The notes beneath the pieces are model-generated. The model was given only the letters and a program-made list of their open reading frames with translations. It was not told where the DNA came from and made no database searches. A program made the translations under genes and the position numbers. DNA of 64,000 nucleotides from DASRWI01 sp035654655 (lineage in GTDB: Bacteria; Bacteroidota; Ignavibacteria; Ignavibacteriales; Ignavibacteriaceae), in assembly GCA_035654655.1 (NCBI GenBank), contig DASRWI010000030.1:186001-250000 (forward strand), written 5' to 3'. Positions 15,494 to 24,034 of this stretch are shown here, in pieces. Positions within the stretch are counted from its first letter, which is position 1. Each line of letters starts with the position of its first letter.

Positions 15494-16214
15494 TTTGCTT
15501 GTCCCGTTTTCTATTGTTATAGAATCTTAAAATAATTAAACAAAATGAAGCCCAGGCAAGACCAATTGCCCATCCAGCCATTACATCAGTTGGATAATGC
15601 ACGCCTAAATACACTCTGCTCACTCCAATTATAAAGGTTAAAAATAATGCACAAGAAACAATATATATTTTCAGTTTTCTATTATGCATCATTCTGGAAA
15701 GAAACGCTGCTATTGTTAAATAAATGACTGTAGCCATAAAACTATGACCACTTGGGAAACTCATTGATCTCTCATTCATTAGATGAGGAACAATGGTTGG
15801 CCGAACTCTTCCAAATAGTTCTTTTAATCCTAATTCAATTAAGACTCCACCTATAATTGCCAAAAGTAAAAAGGAAAGAGTAGTGTATCTTTTAAGTAAA
15901 AGAAGATAAATAGTTAATATTAAAGTGAAAAGTAAAATAAAAGTGCCGCTGCCTAATGCAGTTATATCTCTCATCGCATTAGTAACATCCTGATTACCAA
16001 TTGGGACCCCCAGGTTGTTTGGCTGCCTGAAAAAGAGCAAAACATCTCTATCGAAAGTATAAGTTGAGCCTCCTGAAACTTCATTAGCTAATGCAAGAAA
16101 AAACAAAATTGCTGAAACACAAATAAAGCTTATCAGAAAAAACTTAATTTCAAAAGATGGATATTTTTTTTTAATCCTATTTAAAATGGATAATTTCTTT
16201 TCACTAAAACCCAT
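15483..16214 (-). CDS. PAP2-family membrane phosphatase
   Basis: A 243-residue membrane protein with about six helices and the complete three-part phosphatase signature: KELFGRVRP (KX6RP, near 130), SFPSGH (near 153) and SRVYLGVHYPTD (near 201). The histidines of parts two and three form the nucleophile and acid. Such enzymes dephosphorylate phosphatidate, phosphatidylglycerophosphate or undecaprenyl pyrophosphate on the outer face of the inner membrane; the substrate cannot be told apart by motif. It begins 9 bases after the YitT-type gene and overlaps the homocysteine methyltransferase-like gene, so the three form one transcript. Confidence 0.9.
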   Translation of the reverse strand: MGFSEKKLSILNRIKKKYPSFEIKFFLISFICVSAILFFLALANEVSGGSTYTFDRDVLLFFRQPNNLGVPIGNQDVTNAMRDITALGSGTFILLFTLILTIYLLLLKRYTTLSFLLLAIIGGVLIELGLKELFGRVRPTIVPHLMNERSMSFPSGHSFMATVIYLTIAAFLSRMMHNRKLKIYIVSCALFLTFIIGVSRVYLGVHYPTDVMAGWAIGLAWASFCLIILRFYNNRKRDKQNED

Positions 16215-16223
16215 TCATTGTCC

Positions 16224-17159
16224 TTATATTCTTCTTCTAAATCCTTTACCAAGAACTTCGTGAACATTATTAACAATTACAAATGCACTTTCATCAATTC
16301 CCTTTATTCTATCCATTAACTTTGTTAACTCTTTATTAGTTACTAGGGTATAAACTATTTCTCTTTCAGTATTGCTATATAATCCTCTTGATTTAAAGGC
16401 AGTTGCACCTCTACTTAAATCATTAATAATAGCTGATGATATTGCATCAGTTTTTTCTGAAATTATATAAACACCTTTTGCATAATCAAAACCATCTAAA
16501 AGAAAATCAACTAACCTGCTGGATACCAATAGAAGAAATAATGCATATAAAGTTAACAACATAGCAGTTTTATCACCTGATAAATTCTTTATGTCGATAA
16601 TTAAACCTGCCAGTACAATAACAAAAAAATCAATTATTAAAATAGCCTGACCAGGTTTAATACCCCATTTTTTCTGCATTATGGCTGCAACAATATCAGA
16701 ACCTCCGGTTGTACCCTTAAACTTAAAAATTATTCCTAATCCAATCCCTAATAGTGCAGCACCAATGAGAACTAAGAAAAAGAAATCATGTTCTCTTAAG
16801 TAAATGATTGTAGGAGTATCCTGAAGTCTAATGAAATTTAGTCCAGGAATGTCACCTCTAAAAAAATCTATAAAAAAGGAATTTAAGGTAAAACCAAAAA
16901 AAGTCCTCACGCCAAAAGTTTTTCCTAACTCTTTAATACCCCATAAATATAGTGGTATATTAAGAATCCAAATCATAACGCCAACAGGTATTAAACCATT
17001 GGATAAGTAGTGAATAGCCATAGAAAGACCACTTACACCTCCGGGTACTACTTTTGCATCAACCAAAAAGATACCTATTCCTATAGCCATTATTGCAGCT
17101 CCAAACGCTATAAGAATATATTCCAAAACCGGATAATCCTTAATAAATTTTTTTGACAT
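16224..17159 (-). CDS. YitT-family membrane protein (DUF161 + DUF2179)
   Basis: A 311-residue inner-membrane protein with five or six helices. The family features are GIGIFLVDAKVVPGGVSGLSM near residue 30 and KFKGTTGGSDIVAAIMQKKWG near 150, then a soluble C-terminal DUF2179 domain (230-311), here with ESAFVIVNNVHEVLGKGF. Members are widespread but uncharacterised putative transporters. GGTGG upstream of the ATG is a good ribosome site. The gene is first in a three-gene transcript with the PAP2 and homocysteine methyltransferase-like genes and is divergent from the gene at 17253. Confidence 0.87.
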   Translation of the reverse strand: MSKKFIKDYPVLEYILIAFGAAIMAIGIGIFLVDAKVVPGGVSGLSMAIHYLSNGLIPVGVMIWILNIPLYLWGIKELGKTFGVRTFFGFTLNSFFIDFFRGDIPGLNFIRLQDTPTIIYLREHDFFFLVLIGAALLGIGLGIIFKFKGTTGGSDIVAAIMQKKWGIKPGQAILIIDFFVIVLAGLIIDIKNLSGDKTAMLLTLYALFLLLVSSRLVDFLLDGFDYAKGVYIISEKTDAISSAIINDLSRGATAFKSRGLYSNTEREIVYTLVTNKELTKLMDRIKGIDESAFVIVNNVHEVLGKGFRRRI

Positions 17160-17252
17160 TAAACCACCTTTTGCTGCATTTATTATTATTTTATAATTTA
17201 AAATTTAATTTATAAAGATACAATATTTAATGTTTTTTTAATATTATACAAA

Positions 17253-17732
17253 ATGCTTACAATTTATAAATACAAGAATTTAAGTCTCAATATAACTCTT
17301 ATAATTATATTCATTCCTCTAATGTTTTATTCAGAAATAGTTGTACCTATTTTCTTTTTATTATTATCCAACCTATTTGATATATTAGGTTATTATTATG
17401 TTCTCACAAGAAAAGGGAAGGAATATCCTGAAAAAGAAATAAGAAGTTCATATAGAATAATTCAATTTTTGTTTGATGTTTTACTTTTAGTTTTACTTGC
17501 TTTACAATTTGGTTTAATACCTTCCTTAGCAGGCGCTGCAATGAAAATAACCGGGGCTCAAGATTTATTATATTATTACTTTCTAAAGATGCCATTACCT
17601 GAAAAATGGACTTGGATGAAATTTACTCCCTATGGATTTATAAAAAAAATTATTTCTAAAAAAGAAGTTATAATTCAAGCTATTTTGGGAGTAATTGTTG
17701 CAATAATCCTGTTTTATTTTGTTAAACTCTAA
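17253..17732 (+). CDS. Unrecognised polytopic membrane protein (159 aa)
   Basis: Not recognised. Four hydrophobic segments (about 12-30, 30-50, 68-95 and 138-158) are separated by charged loops; the second loop reads TRKGKEYPEKEIRSSYRI and the third contains the amphipathic WTWMKFTPYGFIKK. There is no signal peptide and no catalytic motif. It is divergent from the YitT-type gene and 57 bases upstream of the DUF4139 gene, so it may be the first gene of that transcript. It shares the AT-rich character of its neighbours, so transfer from elsewhere is not indicated. Confidence 0.65.
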   Translation: MLTIYKYKNLSLNITLIIIFIPLMFYSEIVVPIFFLLLSNLFDILGYYYVLTRKGKEYPEKEIRSSYRIIQFLFDVLLLVLLALQFGLIPSLAGAAMKITGAQDLLYYYFLKMPLPEKWTWMKFTPYGFIKKIISKKEVIIQAILGVIVAIILFYFVKL

Positions 17733-17789
17733 TATCTTAATTTTTAATTTATTATTTTTGAGTAACCATAAACTCTTTCAGGAGCGTTC

Positions 17790-19160
17790 ATGCATAAAAT
17801 ATTCATCTTGGTGTTTTTACTCATCAATTCAGCATTAATTTTACCTCAGGAATCAAATCAAAAATCTTTAGCAATAACTGTTTACAACGGAGACTTAGGT
17901 GTTGTTAAAGATGTTAGAAGTCTTGATTTATCAAAAGGAAAATCAAGAGTATCAATAACTGATGTTGCCCAAAATATAATACCCGCTACAGTTCACATCA
18001 AATTTGATGGAGAAGTAATTGAACAAAATTATCAATATGACCTTGTTAGTCTTGATAAAATTCTTCAAAAATATATTGATAAAGATATTCAGTTGTATTC
18101 TGAGACTAATGAAATAATTGAAGGAAAATTGCTTTCGGGAAATTCTGCACAGGTAGTACTTCAAAAGAAAGAGGGGGGTATTACAATGCTTCCTGACCTT
18201 ACAAAGTATAGATTTAACGTAAATACATTACCTGAAAATTTTATTACTAAACCTACTTTGATATGGGATTTAAATTCTAATAAATCAGGTAATCAGGATG
18301 TTGAGATTACATATCAATCAAGAGGTTTAAGCTGGCAGGCGGAATATGTGGGTGTTCTTAATGAGACTGATACAAAGCTTGACTTGAAGGCCTGGGTAAG
18401 TTTAAATAATAATTCAGGTGCATCATATAAAAATGCAAGCTTAAAATTAGTTGCCGGGGATTTAAATTTAATTCAAGAAAATAGGCAGCCAATGTACGAA
18501 ATGCCTGTAATGACTAAAGGTGTTGAAAGTGATAGACAATTTGTCGAGCAATCTTTTTTTGAATATCATATTTATGACCTTCAAAGACAAACAAGTTTAA
18601 ACAATAATGAAAAGAAACAAATATCACTATTTGAAACTTCCGATATCCCTGTTACCAAAAAATATTTATATACGAATAAAAGCAATTACTATTATTATGG
18701 GAATAATAACAATAATAATAAAATTAATGTAGTAATAGAGTTTGAAAATAAAGCCGAATATGGACTTGGAATGCCTTTCCCTAAAGGTGTAATTAGAATG
18801 AATAAGTCTGATGGTAAATCGATTGAATTCATAGGGGAAGATATGATAGAACATACTCCAAAGAATGAAAAATTAAAACTTAAAATTGGAGATGCATTTG
18901 ATATAGTAGCTGAGGAAATTCAAAAAGAAAATAAAAGAATTACTGATAAGTTATATGAACAGGAATATGAAATAAAATTTAGAAACAGAAAGGAACAGGA
19001 TGTTGTGATAGAAGTTGAGAGGTTTCTTGGATTAAATTGGGAAATATTAAACTCCAATATAAAATATGATAAGAAAGATGCTCAGAATGTAATATTTCAA
19101 GTACCTGTAAAGGCTGATAAAGAAACAACATTAAATTTTAAAATAAGATACACATATTAA
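17790..19160 (+). CDS. Exported DUF4139-domain protein
   Basis: A 456-residue protein with a signal peptide (MHKIFILVFLLINSALILPQ), strong ribosome site AGGAG five bases before ATG, and the DUF4139 fold. The N-terminal part has VYNGDLGVVKDVRSLDL and DVAQNIIPATVHI; the core (170-450) includes YQSRGLSWQAEYVG and SLNNNSGASYKNASLKLVAGD. These two latter segments are characteristic of the family, whose function is unknown. A Tyr/Asn-rich low-complexity linker (YYYYGNNNNNNK, about 298-310) interrupts the core at a microsatellite-like AAT run. The TPM-domain gene follows after one base. Confidence 0.82.
   Translation: MHKIFILVFLLINSALILPQESNQKSLAITVYNGDLGVVKDVRSLDLSKGKSRVSITDVAQNIIPATVHIKFDGEVIEQNYQYDLVSLDKILQKYIDKDIQLYSETNEIIEGKLLSGNSAQVVLQKKEGGITMLPDLTKYRFNVNTLPENFITKPTLIWDLNSNKSGNQDVEITYQSRGLSWQAEYVGVLNETDTKLDLKAWVSLNNNSGASYKNASLKLVAGDLNLIQENRQPMYEMPVMTKGVESDRQFVEQSFFEYHIYDLQRQTSLNNNEKKQISLFETSDIPVTKKYLYTNKSNYYYYGNNNNNNKINVVIEFENKAEYGLGMPFPKGVIRMNKSDGKSIEFIGEDMIEHTPKNEKLKLKIGDAFDIVAEEIQKENKRITDKLYEQEYEIKFRNRKEQDVVIEVERFLGLNWEILNSNIKYDKKDAQNVIFQVPVKADKETTLNFKIRYTY
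18702..18722 (+). repeat. AAT trinucleotide run inside the DUF4139 gene
   Basis: About seven consecutive AAT-like triplets (one AAC) encode a run of six asparagines next to four tyrosines. In-frame triplet runs can change length by slippage without breaking the frame. It lies in a predicted surface linker. Confidence 0.6.
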
Positions 19161-19161
19161 T

Positions 19162-19617
19162 ATGGCAGAAAAATTAATTCATAAATATTTTGATGATGAT
19201 GAACTATTGAGAATCTCCAATACAATTAAAAAGTATGAGATGCAGACATCAGGAGAAATAGCCGTAAGCGTTAAAGAACATTCATCAATTTCACAAAAAA
19301 AGAAAAGCATTGAAGAATTAGCTAAACAAGAGTTTGTGAAACTTGGAATTCACAATACAAAAGATAAAACTGGAATTTTAATTTTTATCTTATTAGATAA
19401 AAAACAATTCCACATATTGGCTGATTCAGGAATAAATGAAAAAGTTCAACAAGATACCTGGAATAAGATTAAAGATGTAATTGAATCAAAGTTTAGAGAA
19501 GGAAGTTATGCTGAAGGATTGATTTATGGTGTTGAAGAAGTAGGTAAAATCTTAGCTGAACATTTTCCGATAAAACCTGATGATGTTAATGAATTATCAA
19601 ATAAAATAAATTTTTAA
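19162..19617 (+). CDS. Cytoplasmic TPM-domain protein
   Basis: A 151-residue protein consisting of one TPM domain (TLP18.3/Psb32/MOLO-1 fold): FDDDELLRISNTIKKYEMQT, SGEIAVSV, a central strand TGILIFILLDKKQFHILADSG and the C-terminal helix YAEGLIYGVEEVGKILAEHF. Most relatives carry a signal peptide or membrane anchors; this one has neither and should be cytosolic. TPM domains include weak acid phosphatases and photosystem or receptor assembly factors, so function is open. It starts one base after the DUF4139 stop codon, a strong sign of co-translation although that partner is exported. Confidence 0.82.
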   Translation: MAEKLIHKYFDDDELLRISNTIKKYEMQTSGEIAVSVKEHSSISQKKKSIEELAKQEFVKLGIHNTKDKTGILIFILLDKKQFHILADSGINEKVQQDTWNKIKDVIESKFREGSYAEGLIYGVEEVGKILAEHFPIKPDDVNELSNKINF

Positions 19618-19633
19618 AAATAGAAAGGTTGTA

Positions 19634-21445
19634 ATGAAGAAATTTTTACTTTTTGTTCTATTAGCTTCAGCAATGAACATAATGGCTCAGTATTCTACAC
19701 CAGGAACAGGTGTAAACTGGAACTTAGACAGTTTAGTGTCAAATAGTGGGGGTGTTATTACCGGAACATTTCCTACTTACACTGTAATTAATAAAATTAC
19801 CATTGACACTAATGATGTTATTACTATCCTTCCCGGTACTACTATCTACTTTAATACAACAACTGCAGGTATAGATGTAAGTGGTGCCTTATTAGCTGAA
19901 GGTACTGTAACAGACTCAATTCGTTTTTCATCTACTACTCAAGATTCGACAAATGGTTGGACAGGATTAAGATTTGATGATTCATCAATAGATTCATTAT
20001 GCAGAATAAAATATGCAAGGATTGAATTTGGTGAATATGCTCCAAGATGTATTGGAGCAAGTCCATCTGTTACTTATTGTTATATATTTAAAAACAATAG
20101 AGGTCCTTATTTAAGCTCCGGTTCAAATCCTATTATTAGATATAATAAGATTGAAAGAACTTTTGAATATGGTATTAATGCAACCACTGGTTCTTCTCCA
20201 ATTATAGAATATAATGAACTTGTCAATAATAATACTCAAAATACTTCACCTAAAAATCAAATTAGTGTTGGTACACAGAATAATAATTCACCAACTATCA
20301 GATATAATGTTATTCATGGTGGATGGAATAATAAAACCGGTGGAATAAGTATCTCTACTTTATTTGGAGGCTCGTCATCATCAGCTGAAATTGCATTCAA
20401 TACAATTTATGATAACAGTTACGGCATTGCCTTAGCGGGTATTGATAATACTTGTTATGTTCACGATAATTTAATTTACAATAATAATATTAATCCTGAT
20501 CCTATGATTGCAGGAAGCGGGATCAATATTGGTGGCAGCGCGACCAATACTCCTAAAGTTACAAGAAATACTATTTATGGAAATAAATGGGGTATCACTG
20601 TACAGAATGGTTCAAGTATTGTTGCAGGTCCTGTTCCCAAATTAGGTGATATTACTAATGCAGATACAACCGATGATGGTTATAATACTATTTATGACAA
20701 TACCCACGACAATATAGTCTTTGATTTATTTTCAAATGTAACTAATGATTTTATGGCTCAAAATAATGATTGGAAAGTTTATGATTCACTTTTGATAGAA
20801 GCTCATATTACACATAAACCTGATTCATCATTAAGAGGTACAGTTAATTTTATCCCTTTCTTAACCCCAGTACCAGTTGAACTTGTTAATTTCACAGCAA
20901 CTTCATTAAATGATGTTGTTTATTTAAACTGGGCAACTGCAACTGAATTAAACAACTCCGGTTTTATTGTTGAAAGAAAAAATCTTGAAAATGAAGAATA
21001 TCAATTAGTTGTTTTTATTAAAGGAAAAGGGAATTCTTCAGAGTTAAATAATTATAATTTCACTGATAGACCTGGAACTTTAAAAGCTTATTACAGATTA
21101 AAGCAAGTTGACCTTGATGGAACAATTAAGGTATTAAAAGTAGTTGAAGTTGATTTAAATACGATAAGTGATTTTTCTTTAATGCAGAACTATCCAAATC
21201 CATTCAACCCATCAACAAAAATTAATTTTAATTTAAAAGTTGATTCAAATATAAAGTTAAAATTATTTGATGCTTTAGGTCAGCAGGTTACTTTGCTATC
21301 TTCAGGTACTTTTAGCAAAGGTTTACATAGCATGACTTTTGATTTTAGCAGCTATAGTGGTGGTGTTTACTTCTACCAAATGGAAGCTACTGGAGTAGAT
21401 GGTTCAAACTTTACTTCAGTAAAAAAGATGATTTATTTAAAATAA
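19634..21445 (+). CDS. T9SS-exported right-handed beta-helix protein
   Basis: A 603-residue secreted protein: signal peptide MKKFLLFVLLASAMNIMAQ; an N-terminal strand region (20-110) with DTNDVITILPGTTIYFN, usual before such helices; parallel beta-helix (PbH1) repeats (about 110-380) marked by Asn ladders such as NPIIRYNKIE, SPIIEYNELVNN, SPTIRYNVIHGG and IAFNTIYDNSYGIAL; a fibronectin-like stretch (415-500) with VELVNFTATSLNDVVYLNW; and a T9SS type A sorting domain (515-603) with NYPNPFNPST. Beta-helices of this kind bind or cleave polysaccharides; no catalytic triad is evident, so a binding or adhesin role is as likely. An intrinsic terminator follows. Confidence 0.87.
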   Translation: MKKFLLFVLLASAMNIMAQYSTPGTGVNWNLDSLVSNSGGVITGTFPTYTVINKITIDTNDVITILPGTTIYFNTTTAGIDVSGALLAEGTVTDSIRFSSTTQDSTNGWTGLRFDDSSIDSLCRIKYARIEFGEYAPRCIGASPSVTYCYIFKNNRGPYLSSGSNPIIRYNKIERTFEYGINATTGSSPIIEYNELVNNNTQNTSPKNQISVGTQNNNSPTIRYNVIHGGWNNKTGGISISTLFGGSSSSAEIAFNTIYDNSYGIALAGIDNTCYVHDNLIYNNNINPDPMIAGSGINIGGSATNTPKVTRNTIYGNKWGITVQNGSSIVAGPVPKLGDITNADTTDDGYNTIYDNTHDNIVFDLFSNVTNDFMAQNNDWKVYDSLLIEAHITHKPDSSLRGTVNFIPFLTPVPVELVNFTATSLNDVVYLNWATATELNNSGFIVERKNLENEEYQLVVFIKGKGNSSELNNYNFTDRPGTLKAYYRLKQVDLDGTIKVLKVVEVDLNTISDFSLMQNYPNPFNPSTKINFNLKVDSNIKLKLFDALGQQVTLLSSGTFSKGLHSMTFDFSSYSGGVYFYQMEATGVDGSNFTSVKKMIYLK

Positions 21446-21467
21446 TATCAACTTTAATTTTAATTTC

Positions 21468-21498
21468 AAAGCTGTTCAGAAATGGACAGCTTTTTTTT
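21468..21498 (+). terminator. Intrinsic terminator after the beta-helix gene
   Basis: AAAGCTGTTC (21468-21477) pairs with GGACAGCTTT (21484-21493) through ten base pairs including one G-T, loop AGAAAT, followed by a run of T. It closes the 17253-21445 gene run before the DUF2892 gene. Confidence 0.9.
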
Positions 21499-21566
21499 GT
21501 GCCTTATCGCAATTACTATATATTCTTTTCTTTTAATTTAAATATGTTATTTAAAATGAGGACAAT

Positions 21567-21989
21567 ATGAATGACATTGTTAAAGAAAATGATACTATGA
21601 ATACAAAGATTGATGCGGATATATTGGGGAATATCAAAAAATATTCTTCATTACGTATAGATGAAATAAATAATAAGATAAAAAACTTAGATAAGGAATG
21701 GGATGCAGAAAGAGTATTAGAAACAAATGCTGCAAGTTTATCCATTGTTGGTTTAGGTTTAGCATTCTTCGTTAGCAAAAAGTGGTTTGCCTTATCGGCA
21801 GTTGCTGCTTCTTTTTTACTTCAGCAAGGAATTCAAGGATGGTGTCCACCTTTGCCATTATTTAGAAAATTAGGAATAAGAACAAAGAAAGAAATTGATA
21901 AAGAGAAATATGCTTTAAAGTTTTTGAAAGGTGATTTTGATTTGGAAAACTTCGAAGATGAACCCAGTTTGGTTTACAGAATAGTTTAA
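21567..21989 (+). CDS. DUF2892 (YgaP-type membrane domain) protein
   Basis: A 140-residue protein with a soluble helical start (1-50), a pair of membrane helices (55-90; ASLSIVGLGLAFFVSKKW and ALSAVAASFLLQQGIQ) and the conserved motif GWCPPLPLFRKLGIRT with a single Cys and a Pro pair right after the second helix. This is the YgaP-like transmembrane domain seen alone in many Bacteroidota. In E. coli YgaP the domain carries a rhodanese module, which is absent here. GAGG precedes the ATG by five bases. Role: unknown, often linked with sulfur or cyanide handling. Its end overlaps the end of convergent pyrF by 4 bases. Confidence 0.78.
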   Translation: MNDIVKENDTMNTKIDADILGNIKKYSSLRIDEINNKIKNLDKEWDAERVLETNAASLSIVGLGLAFFVSKKWFALSAVAASFLLQQGIQGWCPPLPLFRKLGIRTKKEIDKEKYALKFLKGDFDLENFEDEPSLVYRIV

Positions 21990-22798
21990 GATAAAAGAAT
22001 ATCCTCTACTTTTTTATTCATAAAAATAATTTCTTCATTGGCTTTTTCTGCAAAATCATTTGATGAAGATTTATATATTATTCCACGACTAATATTAACT
22101 AGATAATTTCTTCTACCTGCTTGCTTAAAGGTTGAAACAACATCTTCCAGACTTCCACCTTGTGCACCAACTCCAGGTAATAGAACCGGTAAGTCAAGAA
22201 ATCTCTTTATGTTTTCTTTTAATTCATCAAGTTTAGTTGCACCAAAAACAATTCCACAGTTATTGTATTTATTCCATTTATTAACTTCTGCAATTACAGT
22301 TTGATATAAGTATTCACCTGAAGATAATTTTAATTTTTCAAAATCATTTGCTCCGGGATTGGAAGTAAGTGCCAAAATAAAATTCAACTTATCTTGATAT
22401 TCAATAAAAGGAGAGAGGGAGTCAAATCCCATATAAGGATGAAGTGTAATAGCATCAAAATTTAATTTATCAAAAATAGCCTTCGCATACATACCGGAAG
22501 TATTTCCAATATCTCCACGTTTAGCATCGCCAATAGTCAATATATCTTCAGGAATTAGACTTAACGTTTTTTCCAAAGCTTTTAATCCTCTTGTGCCTTC
22601 TGCTTCATAAAATGCGAAGTTAAGCTTATAGGATGCTGCATAATCTTTAGTAGCCTCGATAATAGCTTTGTTGAAATCATATATTGGGTTCTTAGAAGAT
22701 TTAATTACTTCCGGAATTTTTTCTAAATCAGTATCAAGACCTACACATATAAATTTATTTTCGTTATTTTTATTTAAGAGCTTTTCTAGTGCAATCAT
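21986..22798 (-). CDS. pyrF: Orotidine 5'-phosphate decarboxylase, type 2
   Basis: A 270-residue (betaalpha)8 enzyme catalysing the last step of UMP synthesis. The catalytic Asp-Lys-Asp cluster is in TIGDAKRGDIGNTSGMYAK (near 93-99), and substrate-phosphate contacts are in VLLPGVGAQGGSLED and the NISRGIIY loop. Length and the KRGDIGNTS form mark the type 2 subfamily (about 270 residues) rather than the shorter E. coli form. It is the last gene of a long minus-strand run and starts 6 bases after the rodA stop. Nucleotide and cell-shape genes are mixed in this run. Confidence 0.94.
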   Translation of the reverse strand: MIALEKLLNKNNENKFICVGLDTDLEKIPEVIKSSKNPIYDFNKAIIEATKDYAASYKLNFAFYEAEGTRGLKALEKTLSLIPEDILTIGDAKRGDIGNTSGMYAKAIFDKLNFDAITLHPYMGFDSLSPFIEYQDKLNFILALTSNPGANDFEKLKLSSGEYLYQTVIAEVNKWNKYNNCGIVFGATKLDELKENIKRFLDLPVLLPGVGAQGGSLEDVVSTFKQAGRRNYLVNISRGIIYKSSSNDFAEKANEEIIFMNKKVEDILLS

Positions 22799-22804
22799 TT
22801 TATT

Positions 22805-24034
22805 TTATGTATAGTTTTTTCTTGTTCTATAAATATTGGCTGCTATTCCGAGCATAAACATATTAACAACCAAAGAGCTTCCACCATAACTAACAAATGG
22901 TAAGGGAATACCAATAACGGGCATAACTCCTAAAACCATTCCAATGTTAATGAGTAAATGTGCAAAGAAAACTGATAAAATTCCAATTAGAACTAAGCTT
23001 AAATAATTATCTTTTGTAGATGTAGCTATTTTAAATATTCTTATAAACATATATAAGAATAAAGATAAAACTATAACGCTGCCGATGAATCCAAACTCTT
23101 CTCCAATTACACAGAAGATAAAATCTGTCCATTGTTCAGGAATATATTGCAGCTGAGTTTGATTACCGTGCAAAAAGCCTTTACCAAAAAATCCACCTGA
23201 GCCTATAGCAACTTTAGCTTGAATAGCATTATAACCGGAACCTAAAGGGTCAGCCATTGGGTCAACAAAGGATTGAATTCTTTTTTGCTGGTGAGGGCTC
23301 AAGGCATTATAAACAAAATCTGTAAAGAAACCTGCTCCAAGATTTAATGCTAATATAGATAAACTAAATATTATATTTTTTTTGAAAAAGAATAAACCTG
23401 CAGCAACTAATAAGATGGATGCTAAGAGGTAATAAAATCCAAATAACGAAGCAGCTGCTACAAATCCTGGAGATAGTACTACGAACAATGAAAACATACT
23501 TATACCACTCCAGAAGATAAGTGCTAATATCATAGCAAGAAAAACAAATGATGTACCCATATCAGGTTCGAGCATAATTAAACCTACAGGAATCATTCCT
23601 ATAATTAAAGCAAAAATTACATCTTTTAATCTTTCAAGGTTAACATTTCCCTTGCTTAAGTAAGAAGCTAAAACCATAATGGTACCAACTTTAGCAAATT
23701 CAGATGGCTGAAAACCAAAGAAGCCGGCATCAATCCAGCTTTTTGCACCGGAAGTTCTACGTCCGATAACAAGTACAATAATTAATAGGAATAATGAAAT
23801 TCCATAAGCCGGTAATGAAATTGATTTAAATAAATTAGTAGGTAAAAAATAGGTTATACCAAAAACAAAAAAAGCACCGACCCCAAAAACTAATTGTCTT
23901 AAAAAATTTCCACTTGCGGTTGGGTGATGCACAGTAGAACTGTAGATTGCAGCTAGTCCAAAACAAAAAAGTAGAAGTGCAGGAATAATTAAACCTAAAT
24001 CAAGTTTATCTCTTAACTTATAATCAACGTGCAT
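22805..24034 (-). CDS. rodA: Rod-shape peptidoglycan polymerase RodA
   Basis: A 409-residue SEDS-family protein with about ten membrane helices. Family motifs include GARRSGAKSWID-like GRRTSGAKSWIDAGFFGFQPSEFAKVG (split here into RTSGAKSWID and FQPSEFAKVG), LEPDMGTSFVFL, the essential-Asp region in DPMADPLGSGYNAIQA, and EEFGFIGS with PLPFVSYGGSSL near the C-terminus. RodA polymerises lipid II into glycan strands for cell elongation, with PBP2 as its transpeptidase partner. Its start overlaps the end of mrdA by 11 bases, so synthesis of the two partners is coupled. A slightly long GRR insert precedes the usual SGAKSW. Confidence 0.95.
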   Translation of the reverse strand: MHVDYKLRDKLDLGLIIPALLLFCFGLAAIYSSTVHHPTASGNFLRQLVFGVGAFFVFGITYFLPTNLFKSISLPAYGISLFLLIIVLVIGRRTSGAKSWIDAGFFGFQPSEFAKVGTIMVLASYLSKGNVNLERLKDVIFALIIGMIPVGLIMLEPDMGTSFVFLAMILALIFWSGISMFSLFVVLSPGFVAAASLFGFYYLLASILLVAAGLFFFKKNIIFSLSILALNLGAGFFTDFVYNALSPHQQKRIQSFVDPMADPLGSGYNAIQAKVAIGSGGFFGKGFLHGNQTQLQYIPEQWTDFIFCVIGEEFGFIGSVIVLSLFLYMFIRIFKIATSTKDNYLSLVLIGILSVFFAHLLINIGMVLGVMPVIGIPLPFVSYGGSSLVVNMFMLGIAANIYRTRKNYT

